DNA of 64,000 bases from contig NZ_AP023366.1 in assembly GCF_015097055.1 (NCBI RefSeq), positions 1,030,501 to 1,094,500 of the forward strand, written 5' to 3'. Numbering within the stretch: position 1 is the first letter of the stretch; each line of letters opens with the position of its first letter. The notes under the pieces were generated by a model. It made no database searches and was not told where the DNA came from. It saw only the letters and a list, made by a program, of their open reading frames with translations. The stretch is from Effusibacillus dendaii. GTDB taxonomy: Bacteria > Bacillota > Bacilli > Tumebacillales > Effusibacillaceae. This document shows, one piece after another, positions 1 to 8,569 of this stretch. The position numbers and the translations under genes were made by a program.

Positions 1-532
1 CCAAAATCTGACCGGCCGTTAAGGCCAACAGACCGGCGCCAAGCCAAATAAATTGCGGGAATTGTTCCAATATGGTGCTGATACCCGCGCTTGCCACAAG
101 CATTAACACCATACTAATCGCCAGCCCTGTCAAAAGCAGCGTAAAATTCCCATCGGTCATACCGGCTAACGCAGCCACGTTGTCAAGGCTCATTGTGACA
201 TCCGCCAAAAGAACCATGCTTACGCCCGACCAAAACGTAGTGCCAGACGCCGTTTGTTTATCTGATTCTTCGCCTCCGGTCAACGTGGCGGCAATCAGAA
301 TCAATAACAGTGCGCCAACAGTTTTGACAAGCGGAACGGACATCAATTCAGCCGCGACCGCAGTTAGCAATATGCGAAGCACCATAGCCCCTATGATACC
401 GACCGTCATCGCAAGCCGCCTTTGATAGGGCGGCAGATTGGCGGTAGCCATGGCGATCAACAGCGCATTGTCCCCCGACAATACAAAATTAACGACGACC
501 AGTTCACCGACCTCCAACCAAAATTTGTCCAT
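1..532 (-). CDS. TerC family integral membrane protein, 3' part beyond the window edge
   Basis: Reading the minus strand from an ATG at 532 gives about 177 residues of a polytopic membrane protein that runs off the left edge. The family hallmarks are visible: an N-terminal LSGDNALLIAMA segment and a second DVTMSLDNVAALAG segment, the two acidic D-N motifs of TerC/YjbE proteins that lie in membrane helices and are linked to metal-ion (Mn2+ in several bacteria) export. At least four hydrophobic segments can be seen. The start is MDKFWLEVGELVVV, with a GGGGGCG-type purine stretch upstream. No yybP-ykoY manganese riboswitch could be recognised in the leader. The C-terminus is missing only because the window ends. 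Confidence 0.85.
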   Translation of the reverse strand, partial: MDKFWLEVGELVVVNFVLSGDNALLIAMATANLPPYQRRLAMTVGIIGAMVLRILLTAVAAELMSVPLVKTVGALLLILIAATLTGGEESDKQTASGTTFWSGVSMVLLADVTMSLDNVAALAGMTDGNFTLLLTGLAISMVLMLVASAGISTILEQFPQFIWLGAGLLALTAGQIL

Positions 533-753
533 CACGCTCGCCCCCGGTCAAATGGTTTCCTCTAATAGACGCCGCTTCTTCTTGAAAATGTTCCGCGCAG
601 AAGCCTTTTTTAACCTATGCGGGAGAAGGGGACGAGTATGCCGAGCAATCCTATAAACAAAACTTGCGTTTTTCCAAGCCCAAAGGCGCAGGCGGAAACC
701 AAATTGTCTAACGCATGGATGCGCTTATGCCGATAGGATAAATATATAATTTC
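533..753. other. intergenic region, no firm feature
   Basis: About 220 bases between the TerC start and the prepilin peptidase stop. The expected leader of a TerC gene (a yybP-ykoY-type manganese riboswitch) was looked for and not recognised. A short inverted repeat (CGATAGGA at 731-738, TCCTATCG at 752-759) overlaps the stop codon of the prepilin peptidase gene and could form a weak hairpin, but it has no T tract. Short open frames on both strands have no ribosome site or recognisable protein. Confidence 0.4.
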
Positions 754-1533
754 CTATCGACTGAAAAATGACAGATAGTGCCGCCAAAAAATATCCCCTG
801 CCAGATACGAAAGGATCCCGCCCAATGCCAAACAGGGACCAAACGGAAAGTAGGATCGTTTCGTCAGCTTTCCCCTTGCCATCCGTAAACCGCCGAGCAC
901 GACTCCCGTAAATGAACTGATGAAAAGCGACAAAAACGTTTCCTGCAGACCCACCGCCATACCGATTCCTGCCATCAGTTTTACGTCGCCAAGCCCCATC
1001 CCCTGCATCCCAAACAGATAAGGACTGATTCTGTGTAAAGCGAACAGCACGCCTGCTCCCGTAAGGCCTCCCGCTGCATAATAAGAAAAAGATTCTGTGT
1101 CTGTCAGCGATCGGAACAGGACCGCTAGCAAAATCAGCGTATAGGACAACTCATTTGGCAGTATCATTGACTTTTGGTCAATCAGCGCCAGCGGGATTAA
1201 CAGACTGGCAAAAGCAAGACCAAAACCTGTTTCCCAAGAGATGCCGTACCGCCACGCGACGGCAGCCCAAACAGTAGCGGTCAGCAGTTCAACCGCCGGG
1301 TATTTCCAATTGATCGACGCCCTGCAGGTTCGGCATCTGCCGCGCAAAAGCAGCCAGCTGAAAACGGGAATCAAATCGAACGGGCGAAGAGTCGTTTGGC
1401 AATGAGGACAATGAGAGCGAGGAGTTACAAGTGATTGACGTTTGGGAAGCCGACAGGCCACCACGTTTAGAAAAGAACCGACCAGCAGGCCGGCAAGCGT
1501 GAAACAGAATAAATCAAGCGGGGAAAGAATCAT
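754..1533 (-). CDS. comC: prepilin peptidase (A24 family, type IV leader peptidase and N-methyltransferase)
   Basis: A 259-residue membrane protein that cleaves and N-methylates type IV prepilin-like proteins, such as the ComG pseudopilins of competence. The N-terminal helix GSFLNVVACRLP is followed by two CxxC pairs (CPHC near residue 42, CRTC near residue 68), the zinc-binding cytoplasmic domain of full-length bifunctional enzymes. The two catalytic aspartates of the family are seen in the ALIDQ segment and in GLGDVKLMAG. Several hydrophobic helices follow. The ATG at 1533 has AAAGGA upstream. It stands alone; no pilin genes are in the window. PilD is an equally valid name; comC follows Bacillus usage. 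Confidence 0.9.
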   Translation of the reverse strand: MILSPLDLFCFTLAGLLVGSFLNVVACRLPKRQSLVTPRSHCPHCQTTLRPFDLIPVFSWLLLRGRCRTCRASINWKYPAVELLTATVWAAVAWRYGISWETGFGLAFASLLIPLALIDQKSMILPNELSYTLILLAVLFRSLTDTESFSYYAAGGLTGAGVLFALHRISPYLFGMQGMGLGDVKLMAGIGMAVGLQETFLSLFISSFTGVVLGGLRMARGKLTKRSYFPFGPCLALGGILSYLAGDIFWRHYLSFFSR

Positions 1534-1604
1534 GTTTTTCGTCCTTTACAATCTACCATTCTTCCGGGTTGTTTCCAGTATAGCCGATTCTTTGTCCGAC
1601 TGAA

Positions 1605-1642
1605 ATAAAGAAAAATAAAAGAAACTTGGCTTTCGCCAAGCC
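1605..1642 (-). terminator. intrinsic terminator of the cobalamin operon
   Basis: On the minus strand, just after the cobA stop, CTTGGC-GAAA-GCCAAG forms a 6-bp stem with a GAAA tetraloop (1625-1640), followed by TTTCTTTTATTTTTC. Position and composition fit the end of the cbi operon. Confidence 0.75.
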
Positions 1643-1645
1643 TGT

Positions 1646-2413
1646 CTATACTTCCATTACCAATTGCTTTTCAAACCAGGCGATCCGCTCCCGCAACCGC
1701 ACCACATCGCCGATTACAATCACCGCCGGATTCTGAAAATGTGAGCGGGCGGCTTCCTCCGCAATATTTGCCAATGTGCCCACCAGCGTGGTTTGTTTTT
1801 GGCAGGTGCCCCAATGGATGAGAGCGACGGGCGTAGCGGATGACCGGCCATTTGCGATAAGATTCTCGGCAATCAAAGATAGATTGCCAATTCCCATCAA
1901 GATCACCAGCGTCTCCTGATCGTTCGCGTATCGCGCCCAATCGATCGCTGAGTTTTCCTTCTCAGGATTTTCGCAACCCGTTAAGACGCAGAATGAGGAA
2001 GCGATTCCCCGGTGGGTAAGCGGAATCCCCGCATAGGCCGGTACGGCGACAGCAGATGTAACTCCGGGAATTACCTCAAATTCAATGCCATGTTCTGCCA
2101 GAGCGGCCGCTTCTTCTCCGCCGCGGCCAAACACGAATGGATCTCCGCCTTTCAGCCGGGTGACCGTTTTTCCCGCAAGCGCTTTTTCGACCAGCAGCTT
2201 GTTGATTTCCTCCTGCCGTAACGTGTGATGGTTGGGGAATTTACCGGCAAACACGAATTCGGCATGCTCTGGCGCGTACTTCAACAGTTCACGGGAAACA
2301 AGCCGGTCATAAATCAACACATCGGCCTGTTGAATACTTTCCAGCCCTTTTAACGTGATGAGTTTTGGATCACCGGGCCCCGCACCGGTCAAATAGACTT
2401 TTCCTTTTTGCAT
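1646..2413 (-). CDS. cobA: uroporphyrinogen-III C-methyltransferase (SUMT)
   Basis: A 255-residue SAM-dependent enzyme that methylates uroporphyrinogen III at C2 and C7 to give precorrin-2, the branch point to sirohaem and cobalamin. The N-terminus VYLTGAGPGDPKLITLKG is the family SAM-binding loop; GGDPFVFGRGGEE and GIPLTHRG are further signature segments. Length is typical of a stand-alone SUMT without the CysG oxidase/ferrochelatase part. The ATG at 2413 follows a long G-rich ribosome site. It is the last gene of the riboswitch-controlled operon, 72 bases after cbiH60, and is followed by a terminator. Confidence 0.95.
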   Translation of the reverse strand: MQKGKVYLTGAGPGDPKLITLKGLESIQQADVLIYDRLVSRELLKYAPEHAEFVFAGKFPNHHTLRQEEINKLLVEKALAGKTVTRLKGGDPFVFGRGGEEAAALAEHGIEFEVIPGVTSAVAVPAYAGIPLTHRGIASSFCVLTGCENPEKENSAIDWARYANDQETLVILMGIGNLSLIAENLIANGRSSATPVALIHWGTCQKQTTLVGTLANIAEEAARSHFQNPAVIVIGDVVRLRERIAWFEKQLVMEV

Positions 2414-2485
2414 ATCGCTTCCCCCCCTTTTATATTACGGCTTCAGACAGCTGAATTGCTCATCAGCAGCGCGACTCTCCTCTGT

Positions 2486-4168
2486 TCAATCCCCGCAGTT
2501 CGGTTCGACATTGAGAACTGGCACCGAACCGTCCCAGCGGAAGCCGGACACTTCTCCCTGACGCTTCATATATTTATGGAATCGCTCTTTCGGATGCGCA
2601 TTTTCCAGGTATTCCGCGACAATTTGCTGCACAATGCCAACCACTTCTTCAGGCGGAACTTTTTCCGCCACTTTCTGGCCAGGGTGAGGGGCGCAGCCGC
2701 CTCTTTTGCCGCCAAGATAAATTTCGAAAAATCCACGTCTGTACACCACGCCAATATCTTCCATCACTGCTCCGTAGCAGGCCATCGCACAACCGTTCAC
2801 GCCGATTTTCAATTCGTTTGGCGTTTCAATCCCTTGAAACAAGCGGTGCAGTTCTTCCGCAAAAGGGATCGCTTCTGTTTTCTCCCCTTCGCAAAAATCG
2901 CATGCCACCACTTTGGCAGTCAAACCGGTAGGTGAAATCAACAAGCCCATGTCGGTCAGTTTTTTGCTGATTTCGTCCGGATTGGCAGCCGGAATTTTGA
3001 GCACCATTTCGTGGAGGGTCGTGTAGGTAATACTCCCTTCTTCGCCAACCAGCTCCGCCATGCCAATCAACTGCGCGGGGGTAAAGTTCTTATTGGCGAC
3101 GCCCGGTGAAACCGCAATTTCCAAAACCGGCAGATAGTCCGGGTGGAGCGGCATTGTCGGATTTTGAGTTGCGTAAGCAGTTTCCGGTTGCCGTTCCGCC
3201 GTTGCAACAGAAGAGACCGAGGGGCGGGAAGCATCGGCCACGCCAAAAGAAGAACCAGATGGGCGGGAAGCATCGGCCACGCCAACAGAGGAACCAGACG
3301 AACCGGCAAGGTCAGCCTTTTCAACAGATACGGCAGGGGAATCGTTAGCGTCGAGCGACCACGGGCTTGGCAAAAGACCACGCGGTTGCCCTTCCAGCCG
3401 TCCTCCCTCACGGGACAATGTATACTTGCGCTGATAACCGCGCGGCGTGACAATCAGATCATGGTAATTGATCGTCGATGAATTGCCTATAATGACCGTT
3501 GTCAACATGCCGATCTCATGATTCAACATATCTTCCAACGTTGTGACCACAACATTTTGCGCTTCCCGGTAGGCGCTTTTCACCAGTCCGACCGGCGTTT
3601 TCGGCGAACGGTACTTCAGCAATATTCGCTGTGTCTCCACGATTTGGCGTGTCCGGCGGCCGCTTTTCGGATTGTACAAAACGACCACAAAATCCCCCAT
3701 TCCGGCCGCTTCCACCCGTTTTGCGATGACCTCCCAGGGAGTCAAGAGATCGGACAGGGAAATCGAGACAAAATCGTGCATCAGCGGAGCGCCCAACAAC
3801 GAGGCGCAGGATGCGAGAGCAGGTACGCCCGGCACAATTTCGACCTGTGGATTGTCACCCGGCTTCCATCCCTGTTCTATTAACACTTCGTATACGAGCC
3901 CCGCCATGCCGTAGATGCCCGATTCACCAGACGAGATGACGCTGACGATACGGCCCGATTTTGCCTGTTTGACCGCTTCTTGCGCTCTTGAAACCTCTTC
4001 TGTCATGCCCGTTCGAACAATCTGTTTCTTGTTGAGCAGACCGCTGACAATATCGACATACGTTTTGTAGCCGATCACCATTTCGCTTTGTTCGAGGGCA
4101 TAACGGGCCCGCTCTGTCATTTGCTCATAGGAGCCGGGACCAAATCCAACGACGAAAATTTTCCCCAC
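2486..4168 (-). CDS. cbiH: cobalt-factor III C17-methyltransferase fused to an Fe-S sulfite-reductase-like domain (CbiH60 type)
   Basis: 560 residues. Residues 1 to about 245 are a CobJ/CbiH tetrapyrrole methylase (VGFGPG at 6-11; SSGESGIYGMAGL), which makes the ring-contracting C17 methylation of the anaerobic pathway. Residues about 345-560 resemble half of a nitrite/sulfite reductase, with cysteines in ACDFCEG (near 424) and NGCAMACYG (near 459) that could hold a 4Fe-4S cluster. The same fusion is known from Bacillus megaterium CbiH60. Between them lies a serine/alanine-rich linker with tandem 13-residue repeats. The start is GTG at 4168 with AAGGAGGT eight bases upstream; it begins 5 bases after cbiX ends. 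Confidence 0.93.
   Translation of the reverse strand: MGKIFVVGFGPGSYEQMTERARYALEQSEMVIGYKTYVDIVSGLLNKKQIVRTGMTEEVSRAQEAVKQAKSGRIVSVISSGESGIYGMAGLVYEVLIEQGWKPGDNPQVEIVPGVPALASCASLLGAPLMHDFVSISLSDLLTPWEVIAKRVEAAGMGDFVVVLYNPKSGRRTRQIVETQRILLKYRSPKTPVGLVKSAYREAQNVVVTTLEDMLNHEIGMLTTVIIGNSSTINYHDLIVTPRGYQRKYTLSREGGRLEGQPRGLLPSPWSLDANDSPAVSVEKADLAGSSGSSVGVADASRPSGSSFGVADASRPSVSSVATAERQPETAYATQNPTMPLHPDYLPVLEIAVSPGVANKNFTPAQLIGMAELVGEEGSITYTTLHEMVLKIPAANPDEISKKLTDMGLLISPTGLTAKVVACDFCEGEKTEAIPFAEELHRLFQGIETPNELKIGVNGCAMACYGAVMEDIGVVYRRGFFEIYLGGKRGGCAPHPGQKVAEKVPPEEVVGIVQQIVAEYLENAHPKERFHKYMKRQGEVSGFRWDGSVPVLNVEPNCGD
3222..3300. repeat. 39-bp tandem repeat inside cbiH60, coding the interdomain linker
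   Basis: Two near-identical 39-bp units (beginning GGGCGGGAAGCATCGGCCAC at 3222 and 3261) with a degenerate third one encode the 13-residue repeat SGSSxGVADASRP. The unit is a multiple of three, so copy number can vary without a frameshift. Confidence 0.85.
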
Positions 4169-4173
4169 TTCGA

Positions 4174-5103
4174 TTACCTCCTTCCCGTCGGATGCACGTG
4201 ATGCGTTGCTTCGTGGTGGTCACGATGCGGATCATGAGTTCCATGATCGTGATGGTGATGTACCGCTTCCAGCCGATATTTGCACAGGTCGCAATTCATT
4301 TGTGCTTCGCCTGTGGCTACTTCCTGTACCCGATCGTGGATAATGTCGATCAGTTTGGGGTGGTATCCGAAATACTGAGCAAGCGTGAACTGCACATGAG
4401 AAACTTCAGTTGCCAGTTCGGCCAGCATTTCTTCCATCCGCTTCATCAGAATGCCTGTAAACAGGAAGTAGGGGAGTACAATTACATGGGACGTTCCCGT
4501 TCGAACTGCACGTTTTATACCCGTTGGAAAATCGGGCCAGGTAACGCCAATAAAACAAACTTCCACATTAGCCACTCCCGTCCGTTCCCACAAAATCCGA
4601 GCCAGTTTATATAAATCCCCGTTCGCGTCCTGATCACTCGACCCCCGGCCGACAAGCAAAATTGTCGCATTGCTGCGGTCATAGGATGCACCTTTGGCAT
4701 CCTCCTGCAGATCGCCTTCACTGTAAGTCTGCAGTGAAACCTCCGCCTCCTGCAGTCGTTCTTCCAGAATGGTCAGAACTTCCTCATGCAGCCCCAAATG
4801 ACGTCCGTACTGAATTGTCAGATGAGGATGACGCAGCCTTGCCTGATCTAAAATATGTGGGATTTCCACCTTTACATGGCCGGCCGCCAAAAGGATCACA
4901 GGCACGGTGGTAATGTGTGTTACCCCTTCGGCTGCCAAACGATCAATTGTTTCTCCAATGGAGGGGTCCGCCAATTCGAGAAAGCAAAGTTCGATTCTCG
5001 TCTGTCTGTTGCGCTCCCGGACCTTTTCGACAAACTGTTCAAACTGACTGTTTCCTTCCGGATCCCGGCTCCCGTGCCCGATTAACAGAACCGCTTCCTG
5101 CAT
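4174..5103 (-). CDS. cbiX: sirohydrochlorin cobaltochelatase with His-rich tail and MxCxxC motif
   Basis: A 309-residue long-form CbiX that inserts Co2+ into sirohydrochlorin, the committing step of the anaerobic B12 route. Two chelatase-like halves are visible; the first opens with LLIGHGSRDPEG (His at about residue 10), the second with ILLVGRGSSD. The C-terminus carries MNCDLCKYR, the MxCxxC motif that in B. megaterium CbiX belongs to a 4Fe-4S site, then a run with about a dozen histidines (HHHHDHGTHDPHRDHH), probably a cobalt store. An upstream ATG at 5190 is possible, but GAGGGG lies six bases before the ATG at 5103, which fits the family N-terminus. Confidence 0.93.
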   Translation of the reverse strand: MQEAVLLIGHGSRDPEGNSQFEQFVEKVRERNRQTRIELCFLELADPSIGETIDRLAAEGVTHITTVPVILLAAGHVKVEIPHILDQARLRHPHLTIQYGRHLGLHEEVLTILEERLQEAEVSLQTYSEGDLQEDAKGASYDRSNATILLVGRGSSDQDANGDLYKLARILWERTGVANVEVCFIGVTWPDFPTGIKRAVRTGTSHVIVLPYFLFTGILMKRMEEMLAELATEVSHVQFTLAQYFGYHPKLIDIIHDRVQEVATGEAQMNCDLCKYRLEAVHHHHDHGTHDPHRDHHEATHHVHPTGRR

Positions 5104-5137
5104 GGACATCCCCTCAATTCTTTCATTAATAGTATTT

Positions 5138-6625
5138 TCAATAGTTTTTCCGATAAGCCTCACAACGTTTGATGAACGATTGAACCACATTCAGATTGGA
5201 CGCAAAATGCAAATGTGTATAGCTCGCCAACAAATTCCCGGCCGCATATCCTTCCGGCGTTTCGCCTTTGCGTCCCGACAGACGCCACGCCCAAGGGTAA
5301 GGATCGACTTCCGGTGTCAACAGGGAGTAGTGAAACTCATGCCCTTTTGCATGTTCCCCTGCTTGCAAAAGCAGGTGATCTTGTGCGGCAGCCGCCTCGC
5401 GATAACCGAGCTCCGCCAGCCTTGCCTGCATTTGGACGCTGGCTGGCAGCAAACCGACCATCGGGAACGAATGGCCCGCTCGATCCGTCAACTTTCGGCA
5501 CAAAAACATTAACCCGCCGCATTCCGCGTAAATCGGCATGTTGTCAGCATGCGCCTGCCGAATCTCCTCAAACAGACAGGTCTTGCCGGACAATTTCGCC
5601 GCAAATTCTTCCGGAAAACCGCCGCCGATATAAAGTCCGTCTATCCGATTCGGCAAATGTTCATCCGTCAAAGGAGAGAAGTAGACCAATTCGGCGCCAA
5701 ACGATTCGAGCAGTTCCAGATTTTCCGGATAGTAAAAATTAAACGCGCTGTCCCGCGCCACCGCGATTCGCACCCGTGGTTCCTGTTTCTCGGCAGGAAA
5801 CAACGAAACGGAAGGCGGCTCCAGTTCGGAAACGTCTGCTGCCAATCTCGCCAGCTGTTCCAGATCGATCGTGGACGATACTTTGTCCGCCAAGCGATCA
5901 AACAGACCGTTTAATTCTCCACGCTCGACGGCCGGAATCAAGCCGAGGTGCCGTTCCGGCAGCGTGATCGCATCGTCCCGCTCCAGATACCCGAGACAGG
6001 GTATGCCGCACTCCTGCTCAATCGCCGCTTTTACAATCTCAAAATGTCCCTTTGACCCGACTTTGTTTGCAATGACGCCGACAATTCGGCAGGCAGGGTC
6101 CATTTTTTGAAAGCCAAGCACAATGGCAGCCGCCGAGCGGGCCATCGACTGGGCGTTAAGCACCAAAACGACGGGGGCATCCAACAGTTTGCCGACTTCC
6201 GCCGTACTTCCCTGGTCATTGAGCGGATTTTTCCCGTCATAAAATCCCATGACGCCCTCAATAACCGCCAAATCGGCCGATTCTGCCGCGCGCAGAAAAC
6301 ATTCCCGCATTACGTCGTGCGTCAGCATCCAGGTATCCAGATTGCGGGACTGCCTGCCCGTCACAGCGGTATGATAGGAAGGATCAATATAATCGGGCCC
6401 CACTTTAAACCCTTGTACGACAACCCCTTTTTTTCGAAAAGCGGCCATTAAGCCTACCGTCACTGTCGTTTTGCCAGCGCCCGAGCCGGTGCCCGCCACC
6501 ACCAGGCGGGGAACCCGGCTGTTTTGTGCGGCGGTAGGCCGCCCGCTGCCCGGTGCAGCAATCCACTCGCCCCCCGCTGCGGCACCGCTCGCTCCAGGTA
6601 TTCGACTATCCCCCGTGCGGCTCAT
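5138..6625 (-). CDS. cbiA: cobyrinate a,c-diamide synthase
   Basis: A 495-residue glutamine-dependent amidotransferase that amidates the a and c side chains of cobyrinate using ATP. After a low-complexity Gly/Ala/Ser leader of about 38 residues comes the dethiobiotin-synthetase-like ATPase half with P-loop VAGTGSGAGKTT, then the type I glutaminase half with nucleophile Cys in IYAECGGLMFL (near residue 366). The ATG at 6625 overlaps the cbiG stop as ATGA and has GGAGGT upstream, which supports keeping the unusual leader. Also called cobB in the aerobic nomenclature. The gap to cbiX is 34 bases. Confidence 0.94.
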   Translation of the reverse strand: MSRTGDSRIPGASGAAAGGEWIAAPGSGRPTAAQNSRVPRLVVAGTGSGAGKTTVTVGLMAAFRKKGVVVQGFKVGPDYIDPSYHTAVTGRQSRNLDTWMLTHDVMRECFLRAAESADLAVIEGVMGFYDGKNPLNDQGSTAEVGKLLDAPVVLVLNAQSMARSAAAIVLGFQKMDPACRIVGVIANKVGSKGHFEIVKAAIEQECGIPCLGYLERDDAITLPERHLGLIPAVERGELNGLFDRLADKVSSTIDLEQLARLAADVSELEPPSVSLFPAEKQEPRVRIAVARDSAFNFYYPENLELLESFGAELVYFSPLTDEHLPNRIDGLYIGGGFPEEFAAKLSGKTCLFEEIRQAHADNMPIYAECGGLMFLCRKLTDRAGHSFPMVGLLPASVQMQARLAELGYREAAAAQDHLLLQAGEHAKGHEFHYSLLTPEVDPYPWAWRLSGRKGETPEGYAAGNLLASYTHLHFASNLNVVQSFIKRCEAYRKNY

Positions 6626-7746
6626 ACCGGTACCTCCGCTTTCGAAAAGTTAACCCGTGCAATCGAGAGAGTCAGGTTCCCGCTTTTCACTTTTTCGACC
6701 AGCAGTTGATCCGTGTTTGCGGCCAGCATGGCAGCCGGTTCGCTGACTCCGTAAGCGCCCGTATATTTGTAAACCGTCTCGGACGGATTTGGAAAATCGA
6801 CCTGATTCAATTGATCCGGTTCGTATGCCTGCAAGGGCCAGCCGTATTTTTCACAGACGGCAAGCAGACCGGCCTCGTCTTTCTTCAGTGAAATGGTGGC
6901 GACGCATTTCACGCTTTTAAACGACAACCCCTGCTGCTCCAACGTTTCGAGTACCGCGCTTTCAATTTCTTCCATAGAGGTGCCGCGATTGCAACCGATC
7001 CCGAGTACAATCGATTGGGGACGGTAGACAACGCGATACGCAGCAATCGATAATTCTGCTTCTGTCAGAAGCCGGTCTGTAATCCACAAAACCGCATGGT
7101 ATCCTTCCGGTCGGCTGTCACGGGCTTCCTGCAGGCTGCCCGCTACCCGGATCTGTTTCGGGATCGCGCCTTTTCGCTTCCACCAATCCGGTTCCCCCGT
7201 CTCTTGAATCACCGCCACCGGTTCTTCGTTGACCACGGCGGCGGAGGCAGGCGTGACCTGCCGGTCATCGTCGATTCGCCAGCCAAATTCACGGCCCAGT
7301 AAATCGACAGCGATCGTATTGGATACGTCCGATGCGGTTGTGACAACCGGCGCTGCGCCGAGCGCTGCCGCCACCCGCTCCGTCAGAGCATTCGCACCGC
7401 CCAAATGGCCGGATAACACCGAGATGGCAAACTGCGCTTTGTCGTCTACGACGACTACAGCCGGGTCGACTTTTTTATCTTTCAGGACGGGAGCGATCAT
7501 CCGCACCACCGCACCAAGTGAGATCAACAAAATCCATCCTTCGTAACGGTGAAACATCTGCTCCAAAAGCAGCCGCACATTGGTCGGAAAAGAGTATACC
7601 GTCTGTTCCTCACCCGGCTGCAAAAACTTTTCGGACAGATACAAGTCAGCGTCCGGCATTGATGCAGCCAAGCGGCGCGCCAGTTCTGCCCCGTGTTTGG
7701 TAATCCCTACAATGGCAAACGATTTCGGCTGCTCGGCCACCCGCAT
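6622..7746 (-). CDS. cbiG: cobalt-precorrin-5A hydrolase
   Basis: 374 residues. CbiG opens the delta-lactone of cobalt-precorrin-5A, releasing acetaldehyde; it is diagnostic of the anaerobic route. The N-terminal and middle parts contain ISLGAVVRMIAPVLKDKK and VLSGHLGGANALTERVA, family signatures, and the C-terminal CobE-like domain starts at VLGIGCNRGTSMEEIE. GGAGGTGA precedes the ATG at 7746, which overlaps the cbiF stop by one base (TAATG), indicating translational coupling. Confidence 0.94.
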   Translation of the reverse strand: MRVAEQPKSFAIVGITKHGAELARRLAASMPDADLYLSEKFLQPGEEQTVYSFPTNVRLLLEQMFHRYEGWILLISLGAVVRMIAPVLKDKKVDPAVVVVDDKAQFAISVLSGHLGGANALTERVAAALGAAPVVTTASDVSNTIAVDLLGREFGWRIDDDRQVTPASAAVVNEEPVAVIQETGEPDWWKRKGAIPKQIRVAGSLQEARDSRPEGYHAVLWITDRLLTEAELSIAAYRVVYRPQSIVLGIGCNRGTSMEEIESAVLETLEQQGLSFKSVKCVATISLKKDEAGLLAVCEKYGWPLQAYEPDQLNQVDFPNPSETVYKYTGAYGVSEPAAMLAANTDQLLVEKVKSGNLTLSIARVNFSKAEVPV

Positions 7747-8564
7747 TAGCGGTCACCTCCGCTGTTTGCGACAGCCGTCCCATCCTGTTTGACCGCGCGA
7801 CGATAGCGGTGTGCAAACGTCTTATCGTACAGTTTCGATTTGTGTTCATGCGACCATTGCAGTTTCTCATCCAGCGCTTTGCCCGCCAGCACCATCGCGT
7901 GTGAACGGATGCCGTGCCGTTTCATGTCGGCAGCCACTTCCCCCACCGTGGAACGAACCACAACCTGATCCGGCCAAGTCGCCCGCTGTACTACCGCGAC
8001 TGGTGTATCATCGCTCCAACCGGCCGCCCGCAGTTCAGAAACTACTTTTTCCATTAAAGTGGCTGATAGAAACAGCGCAATCGTCGCGCCATGCTTAGCC
8101 AAATCGGCCAATTTTTCCCCGTCCGGAACAGGCGTGCGCCCTTCTGCCCTTGTCAAAATCAGCGTTTGTGTCAATTCGGGAATCGTCAATTCGGCCCCCA
8201 ATACGGCCGCAGCCGCAAAAACAGAGGATACGCCCGGCACGATTTCCCACTCGACACCCGCCTCATTCAAATGAACAATCTGCTCCATAATCGCTCCGTA
8301 CACGGCTGGATCGCCTGTATGCACCCTGGCCACCGTACCGCCTGCCTTCGTCACTTCCACCATCCGCTGGACAATTTCTTCCAGTGCCAAGCCGGCGCTT
8401 TTCTCAACCACAGCCCCCGGTTTTACGTCTGCCACCACTTCGTCGCTGACCAATGAATCGGTGTATAAAATCAAATCGGCTTCCCCGATCAGCCGTTTGC
8501 CTTTTACCGTGATCAGTTCGGGATCGCCGGGGCCTGCCCCGATAATGTACACCTTGCCTGCCAT
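7746..8564 (-). CDS. cbiF: cobalt-precorrin-4 C11-methyltransferase
   Basis: 272 residues of the tetrapyrrole methylase fold: SAM loop VYIIGAGPGDPELITVKG, then TGDPAVYGAIMEQ and EIVPGVSSVFAAAA. It methylates C11 of cobalt-precorrin-4. A GTG at 8573 overlaps the cbiL stop, but the ATG at 8564 is better placed behind AAGGGG and at the family's usual N-terminus. CobM is the aerobic equivalent; the neighbouring cbiX, cbiG and cbiD make the anaerobic name appropriate. Confidence 0.93.
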   Translation of the reverse strand: MAGKVYIIGAGPGDPELITVKGKRLIGEADLILYTDSLVSDEVVADVKPGAVVEKSAGLALEEIVQRMVEVTKAGGTVARVHTGDPAVYGAIMEQIVHLNEAGVEWEIVPGVSSVFAAAAVLGAELTIPELTQTLILTRAEGRTPVPDGEKLADLAKHGATIALFLSATLMEKVVSELRAAGWSDDTPVAVVQRATWPDQVVVRSTVGEVAADMKRHGIRSHAMVLAGKALDEKLQWSHEHKSKLYDKTFAHRYRRAVKQDGTAVANSGGDR

Positions 8565-8569
8565 ACGGC

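Noticed and set aside
533-753. yybP-ykoY manganese riboswitch before the TerC gene
   Set aside because: The conserved core sequences of that riboswitch class could not be found.
3222-3300. Possible CRISPR-like array
   Set aside because: Only two to three units without spacers, in frame within cbiH60; it codes a protein linker.
4192-4614. Long open frames on the strand opposite cbiX, cbiA and other genes
   Set aside because: They mirror GC-biased codon use of real genes; no ribosome sites or recognisable families.
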